Assembly (NCBI GenBank): GCA_013139935.1
Contig: WSZX01000252.1
Span: forward strand, 1-7,276
DNA length: 7,276 nt
From: Ardenticatenales bacterium
GTDB lineage: Bacteria > Chloroflexota > Anaerolineae > Promineifilales > UBA4811
Direction of reading: 5' to 3'
Shown: one piece after another, positions 1 to 5,735 of the stretch
Numbering within the stretch: position 1 is the first letter of the stretch
Layout of the letters: the number at the start of each line of letters is the position of its first letter
Notes under the pieces: model-generated
What the model saw: only the letters and a program-made list of their open reading frames with translations
Told to the model about the DNA's origin: nothing
Databases searched by the model: none
Translations under genes and position numbers: made by a program

Positions 1-1276
1 GCGAGTAGGCAGGCATGGCCTGTCCCTTGACCGTGGGCACCCGTACGACCCCAAAGGTCTTGCCGGTAACCTCCGTCCCGGCGCCTATGATGTGACCCAG
101 CGGCGTCCCCTGGTGAACTTCTTTCAGCAGGTTGATCGCTCCGTCGGCATCGCCAAATGGGAGCAGACCCGCCTCCATTGCTACGGCGATAGCGTTACCA
201 GCCTCAATGGTGTCCAGACCAATGTCGTTGCAGAGCCAGATCAATTTGCCGGTTACGTCGAGGTCGTCGATGCCGCAGTTGGGGCCGAATGCCCAGATGG
301 ACTCGTACTCCTGGCAGGAGGCCGTCTCGACCCCCTTCTCGTCGTGCCAGGTATTGGAGCACTGAATGATACAGCCAGGGCTGCAGGCGTGGTTGTACAA
401 TTCCTTTCCCAGCCGCTCCTTGTTCCCCTCAAACAGCGCCTCACCCGAAACCTTGGCCGCTCCCGCAAAGCTCCCGGACGCAAAGTTGCGAGTAGGCAGG
501 CCACCAGCCTCGTTCATGATGTTGATAAGCACCGCCGTGCCGTAGGTATTCAGCGCACCCTTGGGCTTGGTGATGTCGTGTGTTGTCAACGCATCAATCA
601 TCTTCTTCCGGCCGGCATCAAAGACTTCCTGGTTTGCTATGTGTACGCCGGGGGCGCCATCCGGATTCAACACAATTGCCTTGAGCCCTTTCGAGCCAAG
701 CACTGCGCCCAGGCCTCCTCGGCCGGAGTAGCGGCTGGGGCGGCCGTCGCTATCGTTGAAGCATATGCCGGCCGAAGCCATCTTCTTCTCGCCGGAGGTG
801 CCGATGATCATAAAGGCCACCTTGTCCCCGTGCTTTTCGTAGATCAAAGGGGCCGACTCGTACAAGCCCTTACCCACCAACGGGTCAGCCGGCTCAAAAG
901 CGGCTCCGTCCATGTTGATCTTGAGTATCCAGAACTTGTCCTCTTTTGGTTGCCCTTCGACGACAATCGCCTTGATCCCCATTCGAGCCAGTTGATACGG
1001 AAAGCGAGAACCAGCATTGGATTCCTTGATCCCGCCGGTCAGCGGCGACTTGGCTCCAACCGAGATGCGGGACGCTGTTGGCGCAGCCGTGCCGCTGGCA
1101 ATCCCGGGCGCCACCACCACCTTGTTGTTCGGCCCAAGAGGGTGGCAATCGGCCGGAACTTCGTTGTAGATCAATGTCGACGTCAGGCCGCGCCCCGCTA
1201 GTGTGTGGTACTCTTTCGGCACTTCCTGGTACTCGATCGTGAGATCGGTCATGTTGATACGCAGCATCTTTGCCAT
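1..1276 (-). CDS. Aldehyde:ferredoxin oxidoreductase family tungsto-/molybdoenzyme, N-terminal 425 residues (3' end outside window)
   Basis: By family, it oxidises aldehydes or related substrates at a bis-pterin tungsten (or molybdenum) centre and passes electrons to ferredoxin through one [4Fe-4S] cluster, in the cytoplasm. The translation opens MAKMLRINMTDLTIEYQEVP and carries family blocks: KSPLTGG at residues 76-82, YSGRGGLGAVLGSKGLKAIV from residue 183, and NDIGLD at 350-355, which corresponds to the pterin-binding DxxGL(C/D) motif with N in the first position. Cluster ligands are probably C298, C302 and C306 (CSPGCIIQC). The spacing is Cx3Cx3C rather than the Cx2Cx3C of the archaeal prototype; a fourth ligand would lie beyond the window. 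The ATG at 1276-1274 has AGAGGAG about 8 nt upstream. Family members have about 600-700 residues, so roughly a third is missing at the window edge, not by mutation. The gene has its own promoter and long leader and follows a MoaD-like gene. The exact substrate cannot be told; the BamB, YdhV and classical AOR branches are all possible. Confidence 0.93.
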   Translation of the reverse strand, partial: MAKMLRINMTDLTIEYQEVPKEYHTLAGRGLTSTLIYNEVPADCHPLGPNNKVVVAPGIASGTAAPTASRISVGAKSPLTGGIKESNAGSRFPYQLARMGIKAIVVEGQPKEDKFWILKINMDGAAFEPADPLVGKGLYESAPLIYEKHGDKVAFMIIGTSGEKKMASAGICFNDSDGRPSRYSGRGGLGAVLGSKGLKAIVLNPDGAPGVHIANQEVFDAGRKKMIDALTTHDITKPKGALNTYGTAVLINIMNEAGGLPTRNFASGSFAGAAKVSGEALFEGNKERLGKELYNHACSPGCIIQCSNTWHDEKGVETASCQEYESIWAFGPNCGIDDLDVTGKLIWLCNDIGLDTIEAGNAIAVAMEAGLLPFGDADGAINLLKEVHQGTPLGHIIGAGTEVTGKTFGVVRVPTVKGQAMPAYS

Positions 1277-1636
1277 TTTGTGTCTCCTCTGTCCTGTGTG
1301 TCATCTAAACGAATAGAGCCGGCCGTCTCGTTGGCTCGGCGGTGGGCACGGAGAGAACGCTCCGGCTCTGGTCGCTCTTCCGTCCCTGGGCCGGACGCAA
1401 CGATCTGGAAGAGTCCGCTTCTTCAGCGGACCGATATGGGTCTCTAGCGGCGGGCAATCACCTCCCTCTGGAAAGAAAAAGAGGCAGTCCTGACCCCTGT
1501 CCCAAGCCGGCCAAACAGATGGCTCTGGACAGATGACGGACCGCCTCCTTTGCTCAACGGCGGGCGTGGGAATTGCTCCCCACACCTTGTCGCTCATTCG
1601 CCCCAGAGGGGACGCAATGAGTCGGAGGGCATTCTC
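1277..1636 (-). promoter_or_regulatory. Long structured 5' leader of the AOR gene
   Basis: About 360 nt separate the predicted transcription start (about 1635) from the AOR start codon, and no convincing gene lies in between. Read on the minus strand, I find six successive possible hairpins. (1) 1620-1594: TCATT-CG-CCCC pairs with GGGG-CG-AATGA, with two single-base bulges. (2) 1586-1563: GGTGTGGG with CCCACGCC, 8 bp, 8-nt loop. (3) 1530-1499: GTCCAGAGCC with GGCTTGGGAC, one mismatch. (4) 1431-1413: GTCCGCT with AGCGGAC, 5-nt loop. (5) 1413-1375: CTCTTC with GAAGAG, enclosing CGTCC with GGACG. (6) 1369-1315: AGAGCCGG with CCGGCTCT, enclosing CGT(t)CTC with GAGACG. A U-rich run lies at 1480-1471. 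None of the hairpins is followed by a clean U-tract that would make it a standard intrinsic terminator. I do not recognise the molybdenum/tungsten cofactor riboswitch pattern. A regulatory role is inferred. Confidence 0.5.
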
Positions 1637-1641
1637 ACCAT

Positions 1642-1670
1642 AATCTATCCGATACGCTCAATCTTGTCAA
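1642..1670 (-). promoter_or_regulatory. Sigma70-type promoter for the AOR gene
   Basis: On the minus strand a consensus -35 box TTGACA (1670-1665) is followed by exactly 17 bp and TAGATT (1647-1642; 4 of 6 matches to TATAAT). The -35 box begins at the base directly after the TGA stop of the MoaD-like gene. Transcription would start near 1635. This would let AOR be transcribed apart from the upstream genes, or in addition to read-through from them. Confidence 0.65.
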
Positions 1671-2081
1671 TCACTCTAGCGAACCAGAATCGTCGTCGTG
1701 TTTGGTCTTCTCCGTCGGCGATTCGCGGAAAGAGTGGTGTAGACCCTGATCCTGGCGTTGCATCGCCTGTTGCAGTTCGGGGCTGGCAGCAGCCTCGTGC
1801 CGATACTGAAATGGCCACATGCTCTTGTTGTGGAATATCGCCACTCGATCCCCATCAAGCAGTTCCCGCCCCAGGTCGGCCGCCAGGCCCGGCATATCGC
1901 TCAGTTTTCGATTGATGAAGGTAATCCCCTTTTCTTCCAGAGGCAACCCCAACCGAGCCAGCAGGTCTTCCATCGTAGTCTCCGCTGACAATTCCAGGTC
2001 CATTTGGGCATGGCTGCCCTGGTTGGCCTCGCCTCCATAGCGGGCCAGCGTCCCATACAGCCACAACTCGACCGTGATCAT
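1671..2081 (-). CDS. MoaD/ThiS-like ubiquitin-fold protein with C-terminal extension, AOR-associated
   Basis: A 136-residue protein opening MITVELWLYGTLARYGG, the typical first strand and turn of MoaD/ThiS sulfur-carrier proteins. The beta-grasp part continues through TTMEDLLARLGLP (35-47), GITFINRKLSD (52-62) and LLDGDRVAIFH (74-84). MoaD normally ends just there in Gly-Gly, which is activated for sulfur transfer. Here the chain instead continues SMWPFQYRHEAAASPELQQAM and then a polar tail (Q108-E136), with no terminal Gly-Gly. The ATG at 2081 has AGGAAG 9 nt upstream; a GTG at 2108 in the same frame is less likely because that ribosome site lies inside the extra codons. The gene lies directly upstream of AOR, where MoaD-like proteins are commonly found, so a role in pterin cofactor assembly, metal insertion or AOR maturation is inferred. 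Without the diglycine it may bind or scaffold rather than carry sulfur. The fold assignment is fairly sure; the function is not. Confidence 0.85.
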   Translation of the reverse strand: MITVELWLYGTLARYGGEANQGSHAQMDLELSAETTMEDLLARLGLPLEEKGITFINRKLSDMPGLAADLGRELLDGDRVAIFHNKSMWPFQYRHEAAASPELQQAMQRQDQGLHHSFRESPTEKTKHDDDSGSLE

Positions 2082-2134
2082 TGTGATATGCTTCCTGGGC
2101 GAACCCACCGAGACAAGGCATTGTTCTCACTCAT
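2078..2134 (-). CDS. Possible 18-residue upstream peptide coupled to the MoaD-like gene
   Basis: The minus strand has a strong Shine-Dalgarno GGAGG five bases before an ATG at 2134-2132. The frame reads MSENNALSRWVRPGSISQ and ends at TGA 2080-2078, which overlaps the ATG of the MoaD-like gene (2081-2079) in an ATGA arrangement. This ribosome site is better than the one directly before the MoaD-like start, so the short frame may exist to feed ribosomes to the next gene by termination-reinitiation. I recognise no homologue and see no hydrophobic or repeated-codon signal. It could be chance. Confidence 0.35.
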   Translation of the reverse strand: MSENNALSRWVRPGSISQ

Positions 2135-2192
2135 CGCTGCCTCCGTGGGGCAGTTTCTCGTATGCTGGGCAAATGACATCCGGGCTGGCTGG

Positions 2193-2978
2193 CTAATCTT
2201 GCAGAAAGCGCACTGCTCCCCTGAGTAAGGAGCCTTCGCCGGTAGAGGCGCCCCCCGCGGCTGGCGCATTGGCCAGAATCCGGTCCGCCAGGCGGGAGAA
2301 GGGCAATGATTGCAGCCAAACGCGGCCGCTGCCCTGCAGTGTAGCCACAAAGAGCCCTTCACCCCCAAAGATCATGGATTTGAGATTGCCGGCCCGCTCT
2401 ATGTCATAGTTGATGGTAGGTTCAAAGGCGACAATGCAGCCCGTGTCCACTCTCAGCCGGCTGTTCTCCAGCTGCTTTTCCACTATCGTGCCCCCAGCGT
2501 GAATGAACACCATCCCATCGCCGCGCAGTCGTTGCAGGATGAATCCCTCGCCGCCGAACAGACCTACCCCCAGCTTTTTGCTAAAGGCGATGCTGATTTC
2601 CGTGCCCAATGCGGCGCACAGGAACGAGTCCTTCTGACAGACCAATTCGCCGTTGGTCTCATCCAGGTCGATGGCGATAATCTTGCCCGGGTAGGGGGCG
2701 CCAAAGGCCACATGCTTCTTCCCCTGTCCGCGGTGGGTAAAGTGGGTCATAAAGAGCGATTCGCGGGTGATGACTCGCTTCCCAACGCTGACGAGCTTGT
2801 CCATGAAGCCCGCCTTGGGCCTGGAACCGTCGCCCATCTTGGTCTCGAACACGATCCCGTCTTCCATGTACATCATGGCCCCCGCCTCAGCGATTATTGT
2901 CTCCTGGGCGTCGAGTTCGATCTCAACAAACTGAAGATCATCGCCGAAAACTCGATAGTCTACCACGTGGCTTTTCAT
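2193..2978 (-). CDS. AIM24 / TIGR00266 family protein
   Basis: A full-length 261-residue member of the AIM24 family (Pfam PF01987; bacterial TIGR00266). It is a beta-rich protein without signal peptide or membrane segment, expected in the cytoplasm. The family is widespread in bacteria and its biochemical role is unknown; the mitochondrial namesake affects inner-membrane organisation. Recognisable parts are the N-terminal strand block YRVFGDDLQFVEIELDAQETIIAEAGAM, the central GLFGGEGFILQRLRGDG (GGEG at 142-145) and the second GGEG at 205-208 followed by LFVATLQGSGRVWLQSLP, which is the typical end of the domain. The ATG at 2978 has GGGAGG five to six bases upstream. It is the first gene of the minus-strand cluster, 111 nt before the MoaD-like gene and probably co-transcribed with it. 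A link to AOR maturation is possible only by association. The family call is firm; the function is open. Confidence 0.92.
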   Translation of the reverse strand: MKSHVVDYRVFGDDLQFVEIELDAQETIIAEAGAMMYMEDGIVFETKMGDGSRPKAGFMDKLVSVGKRVITRESLFMTHFTHRGQGKKHVAFGAPYPGKIIAIDLDETNGELVCQKDSFLCAALGTEISIAFSKKLGVGLFGGEGFILQRLRGDGMVFIHAGGTIVEKQLENSRLRVDTGCIVAFEPTINYDIERAGNLKSMIFGGEGLFVATLQGSGRVWLQSLPFSRLADRILANAPAAGGASTGEGSLLRGAVRFLQD

Positions 2979-3012
2979 TCCTTCCTCCCGCTACTGCTTG
3001 ATAACGCTGGTA

Positions 3013-3048
3013 CAACAGCACTATACTACCAGTTCCTGCAGATTTCGA
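3013..3048 (-). promoter_or_regulatory. Probable promoter for the AIM24-like gene
   Basis: On the minus strand TATAGT (3025-3020) matches the -10 consensus at 5 of 6 positions and would give a transcript starting near 3013, about 35 nt before the ATG at 2978. Upstream at -35 spacing there is only a weak TTCGAA (18-bp spacer). The call rests mainly on the -10 box and its distance from the gene. Confidence 0.4.
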
Positions 3049-3064
3049 AAAGTCTCTGCTGGGA

Positions 3065-3094
3065 GGTGCACGTATTGCCTGGCCGCGCTATAAT
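3065..3094 (+). promoter_or_regulatory. Probable promoter for the TPR-protein gene
   Basis: A perfect TATAAT lies at 3089-3094 in otherwise GC-rich sequence. The bases at -35 spacing (3065-3071, GGTGCAC) match the consensus poorly, so an activator may be needed. Transcription would start near 3101. It is divergent from the AIM24 promoter, with about 64 bp between the two -10 boxes. Confidence 0.45.
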
Positions 3095-3195
3095 GAATCC
3101 TGCTGTTGTTGACCATCTGTGTGTTCGCATTTCTGATGATCATGCTGACGCTGACATTCACCCGGCCGGAGGGGACCTCGTGTCGCTTGGAAGCC

Positions 3196-4332
3196 ATGAG
3201 CGGGGTGGAAGATTGGAGCGGGGGGTTTGCTTCTCCCTTCCCCGCTGACACGGTGTACGCCGTCACTCGTGCGGTGGAACCAACGTTCGATCTGTCCGCC
3301 GCCACGGAAGCGATCATCGCTGCCCTGGATGCAGCCGATCTGGTGCCGGGGGACACACTGGCGGTGGAGGTAGGGGACCGGCTTGGCGAGGCCCTCTGCG
3401 CCACCCCAGTCATTGGGAGGGCGCTCCCCACCGCCCTCAGCACGGGCCAGGAACGGGGTGAGGTGCTGGACATCCGTCTTATTTTTGGTGAGGACTGTGG
3501 CTGGGCGGCCGCTTTGCCGTGGGATCTATTGCGCCTGCAGGGGTGCTTCCTCGTGTCCGGCCACCTGGCGACTCTGACGCGGATGCGCCTGGAAGCGGAC
3601 TGGGATCAGGTGATCAAGATGCATGAGCGGAGCTTGAAGGCCTCTGAGCGAGTGGGGGACACCCGCGCGGCAGCAGAGAGTTCGATGCGTCTGGGGAACC
3701 TCTATCGACAGACGAGCCAGTGGGAGCGGGCAATCGTGGTCTGCCGCCGCGGCCTGGAGGCTTTTGACCATCTCGGGGATGCCCGTGGAGTGGCACAGAC
3801 AAAGATGTACCTGGGGAGTGTATACCTGCAAAAAGGAGAGTGGGAGCGGGCAATCGAGTTGCACGAGCACAGCCTGGAGATGAACCGGCGCGTTGGGGCC
3901 GTGCATGGACTGGCGCAGGTATACAACAACTTGGGCGGTGCTCATCTGCAAGAGGGCGACTGCGAGCGCGCGGCCGACATGTATCAGCGGAGCCTGGAGG
4001 CTTTTTCGCGGCTGGGGGATGCCCACGGGTTGGCGCAACCGTACAACAACTTGGGGCTTCTGTATTCGGATGCTGGCAAGCGGGAACGTGCGGTTCAGAT
4101 CTACCGTAAGAGCCTGGAGATATTTGAGCGGTTGGGGGACACCCCTGGGATGACACAGTCCTGGGTCAATCTGGGCAATGCGTACCGACAGAGTGGACAA
4201 TGGAGGCTGCCGATGCCTATCTTGAGCGGCTGGTGCAGGAGAGCTAGAGAGTTAGTTTTGTCCGGGCCGCGTGACCAGCAAGATACACCCGCAGGAAACT
4301 CGCGCAGGGATGCATTTGTTGCGACTCGGTGA
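3196..4332 (+). CDS. CHAT-like N-terminal region fused to TPR repeats, frame broken near the C-terminus
   Basis: A 378-residue protein from the ATG at 3196. Residues about 1-130 (from MSGVEDWSGG to ALPWDLLRLQGCFL) resemble the region leading into CHAT caspase-like domains, where PWDLL and similar motifs occur, but the catalytic His/Cys part is absent. Residues 131-335 hold TPR units of 40 residues (W-E-R-A-I ... SLE ... LGD ... A ... NLG), of the kinesin-light-chain/NB-ARC type used for protein binding. After W336 the TPR pattern stops. Dropping to the next frame restores EAADAYLERLVQES and a stop at 4245-4247, so one G appears lost and R337-R378 is probably aberrant. The start is uncertain: in-frame TTG 3106 and ATG 3136 would add a hydrophobic stretch, and TTG 3187 has GGAGGGG 12 nt upstream. 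Family resemblance makes 3187 or 3196 the likeliest. The function is unknown; such proteins often act in signalling or defence scaffolds. Confidence 0.8.
   Translation: MSGVEDWSGGFASPFPADTVYAVTRAVEPTFDLSAATEAIIAALDAADLVPGDTLAVEVGDRLGEALCATPVIGRALPTALSTGQERGEVLDIRLIFGEDCGWAAALPWDLLRLQGCFLVSGHLATLTRMRLEADWDQVIKMHERSLKASERVGDTRAAAESSMRLGNLYRQTSQWERAIVVCRRGLEAFDHLGDARGVAQTKMYLGSVYLQKGEWERAIELHEHSLEMNRRVGAVHGLAQVYNNLGGAHLQEGDCERAADMYQRSLEAFSRLGDAHGLAQPYNNLGLLYSDAGKRERAVQIYRKSLEIFERLGDTPGMTQSWVNLGNAYRQSGQWRLPMPILSGWCRRARELVLSGPRDQQDTPAGNSRRDAFVATR
3586..4247 (+). repeat. Six 120-bp tandem TPR-coding repeats
   Basis: Equivalent positions recur every 120 bases: GACTGGGATC at 3598, CAGTGGGAGC at 3718, GAGTGGGAGC at 3838, GACTGCGAGC at 3958, AAGCGGGAAC at 4078 and CAATGG-AGG at 4198. 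Units 2 and 3 share TGGGAGCGGGCAATCG exactly, and CTGGAGGCTTTT recurs at 3756 and 3996. This points to fairly recent duplication within the gene. The last unit lacks one G compared with the others, which breaks the frame. Confidence 0.85.
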
Positions 4333-4493
4333 TTGGCGGTTGCCACTGGTGTCCAGAGAGCGGCTGCGGGAGCAGGAGGCCAGGGGGATCATGGGCAGAG
4401 CGCAACCGGGACTTACTGTCGGTGGGCAGGGCCCGCTGCACCTGTCCTCTGCCGAGCCCGAAAGAAAAGCGGGCGGGGAGGCCGTGGGTAACC

Positions 4494-4522
4494 CCGTGCC
4501 TCGGCGGCTTTTAGTGTATAAT
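4494..4522 (+). promoter_or_regulatory. Probable promoter of the kinase/dehydratase operon
   Basis: TATAAT at 4517-4522 is a perfect -10 box in GC-rich surroundings. At -35 spacing (about 4494-4499, CCGTGC) there is no consensus match. As with the TPR promoter, this suggests a weak or activator-dependent promoter. Transcription would start near 4529, giving a leader of about 80 nt. Confidence 0.45.
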
Positions 4523-4548
4523 GTGCTGGACTGGTGCAGGGGGAAGCG

Positions 4549-4572
4549 GGCGGCTGCCAACGGGCAGCCGCC
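4549..4572 (+). promoter_or_regulatory. Perfect 10-bp hairpin in the kinase gene leader
   Basis: GGCGGCTGCC and GGCAGCCGCC are exact inverted repeats around the 4-nt loop AACG. The hairpin lies between the predicted transcription start and the ATG at 4608, and it leaves the ribosome site (AGGAGG, 4596-4601) free. There is no U-tract, so it is not an intrinsic terminator. It could stabilise the mRNA 5' end or be a protein-binding site. Confidence 0.55.
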
Positions 4573-4607
4573 GTCCCCGAAACTCGCGCTCGAGCAGGAG
4601 GATACGA

Positions 4608-5735
4608 ATGGCTCGTCCCCACGATGATGCGTCAAAAGCGGAACTCCTGATTGTTGATGACACTCTGGAGAACCTGCGTCTGCTGTCCCGGATGCTGGCC
4701 GAAGAAGGATATCGGGTGGAGACCGCCAGCAGCGGTGCTCGGGCGCTGGCGACAGCGCAGGCGAACCCACCTGACCTGGTGTTGCTCGACATCAAGATGC
4801 CAGAGATGGACGGCTATGAGGTCTGCGCGGCCTTAAAGGCGGATGAGCGAACCCGCGACATACCCATTATCTTTCTCAGCGCGCTGGACGAGACATATGA
4901 CAAGGTCAAAGCCTTTACCAGCGGAGGGGTGGACTATATCATCAAGCCCTTTCAGTTTGAAGAGGTGCTGGCTCGGGTTGAGACACACATCGCCCTCATG
5001 AATCTGCAAAGGCAGCTCCAGCAAGCCAATCGCGAGCTGCAGAAGCGCCTTGAGGAACTGGATGCTTTTGCCCATACCGTGGCCCATGACTTGAAGAATC
5101 CACTGACGCGCATCATCGGCTATGCTGAACTCTTGGAAGGCGAGTTCGATACGCTGCCAGAAGAAGACCTGCGTGGCTTTCTGGGCGTCATAGCCCGAGG
5201 AGGCCGCAAGATGGAGAACATCATTAACGAGTTGCTGTTGCTGGCCAGCGTCCGTGAAGGCGAGGTAGAGTCGCAGCCCCTGGACATGTCAGATATCGTG
5301 AACGAGGTTCAGCGGCGCTTGGGCCACGTGATTGAGGGGAGCCAAGCCCAGATCATTGAGCCCGAGTCCTGGCCGGCGGCGTTGGGGCATGGGCCGTGGA
5401 TTGAAGAGGTGTGGCTTAACTATATCAGCAACGCCATCAAGTACAGCGGCCGGGAGCCGCGCTTGGAGCTGGGAGGGGCGGTCGAACCGGGTGGCGCGGC
5501 GCGTTTCTGGGTCCGGGATAACGGACCTGGCCTTTCGGAGGAGGATCAGGGCCGCCTGTTCGCGCCGTTCACCCGACTCCACCAGGTGCGTGCCGAAGGA
5601 CATGGACTGGGGCTGTCCATCGTGCGTCGCATTGTGGACAAGCTTGGCGGCCAGGTCGGAGTGGAGAGCCAGGTAGGGAAGGGGAGCGTCTTTTACTTTA
5701 CATTGCCCAGTGTCGGCGTGACAGAGGCTGATTGA
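4608..5735 (+). CDS. Soluble hybrid: N-terminal receiver domain plus histidine kinase
   Basis: A 375-residue two-component protein. Residues about 11-130 form a receiver domain: acidic pocket D17-D18, phosphoacceptor D61 in LLDIKMPEMDGYE, and conserved K113-P114 in IIKPF. A helical linker (about 131-152, rich in L, Q and E; probable signalling coiled coil) leads to the HisKA domain with phospho-His H160 in HDLKNPL. The ATPase domain follows, with N-box N271-x3-N275 (NYISNAIKYS), G1 box D304-N-G-P-G and G2 box G331-HGLGLSIV. All catalytic residues are present. There is no membrane segment or separate sensor domain, so it acts in the cytoplasm and is likely controlled by phosphorylation of D61 by another kinase. 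The ATG at 4608 is chosen because AGGAGG lies six bases upstream; the frame is open further upstream, but those codons overlap the promoter and hairpin. The stop overlaps the next gene by 4 bases. No partner response regulator lies in the window. Confidence 0.95.
   Translation: MARPHDDASKAELLIVDDTLENLRLLSRMLAEEGYRVETASSGARALATAQANPPDLVLLDIKMPEMDGYEVCAALKADERTRDIPIIFLSALDETYDKVKAFTSGGVDYIIKPFQFEEVLARVETHIALMNLQRQLQQANRELQKRLEELDAFAHTVAHDLKNPLTRIIGYAELLEGEFDTLPEEDLRGFLGVIARGGRKMENIINELLLLASVREGEVESQPLDMSDIVNEVQRRLGHVIEGSQAQIIEPESWPAALGHGPWIEEVWLNYISNAIKYSGREPRLELGGAVEPGGAARFWVRDNGPGLSEEDQGRLFAPFTRLHQVRAEGHGLGLSIVRRIVDKLGGQVGVESQVGKGSVFYFTLPSVGVTEAD

Larger units (their letters stand above)
4248..4607 (+). 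other. Intergenic region and leader upstream of the kinase gene
   Basis: If the TPR frame is repaired, its stop is at 4247 and this whole stretch is non-coding; as the sequence stands, the shifted frame covers it to 4332. I see no RNA gene or mobile element. A weak hairpin at 4456-4474 (GCCCG with CGGGC, A-rich 9-nt loop) has no U-tract and is not a convincing terminator. The only clear signals are the TATAAT box, the 10-bp hairpin and the ribosome site described in other entries. Confidence 0.5.

Noticed and set aside
92..1201. A 369-codon open frame on the plus strand
   Set aside because: It is the complement of the AOR coding frame, its translation resembles no family, and the minus-strand translation has clear AOR motifs throughout.
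1315..1369. Intrinsic terminator or attenuator just before AOR
   Set aside because: The stem is strong (8 bp plus 6 bp), but it is followed by CTATTCGTTTAG rather than a run of U, so standard termination is not supported.
1450..1475. Ribosome-site-like GGAGGTGA in the AOR leader followed by a 5-codon frame (GTG to TAG)
   Set aside because: The start codon overlaps the ribosome-site sequence, so initiation there is unlikely; the frame is too short to support.
1301..1597. A 98-codon minus-strand frame starting MSDKVWGAIP inside the AOR leader
   Set aside because: Low-complexity, proline- and arginine-rich translation, weak ribosome site, and the region is better explained by paired RNA stems.
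1391..1618. CRISPR-like short repeats (GGACGCAACGA and GGACGCAATGA on the plus strand, about 215 bp apart)
   Set aside because: Only two partial copies, no regular spacing and no spacer-repeat pattern; they fall in the arms of two leader hairpins.
1277..1636. Known molybdenum/tungsten cofactor riboswitch in the AOR leader
   Set aside because: I could not find the conserved segments I remember for that class. A covariance-model search would decide.
2310..3248. A 312-codon open frame on the plus strand
   Set aside because: It is mostly antisense to the AIM24-like gene and crosses its promoter; no recognisable protein and no ribosome site at its start.
3526..4200. A 224-codon open frame on the minus strand
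   Set aside because: It is the complement of the periodic TPR coding repeats, so its own apparent repeats are a by-product.
4271..4627. A 118-codon plus-strand frame between the TPR and kinase genes
   Set aside because: It spans the kinase promoter, hairpin and start region, and its translation has no recognisable features.
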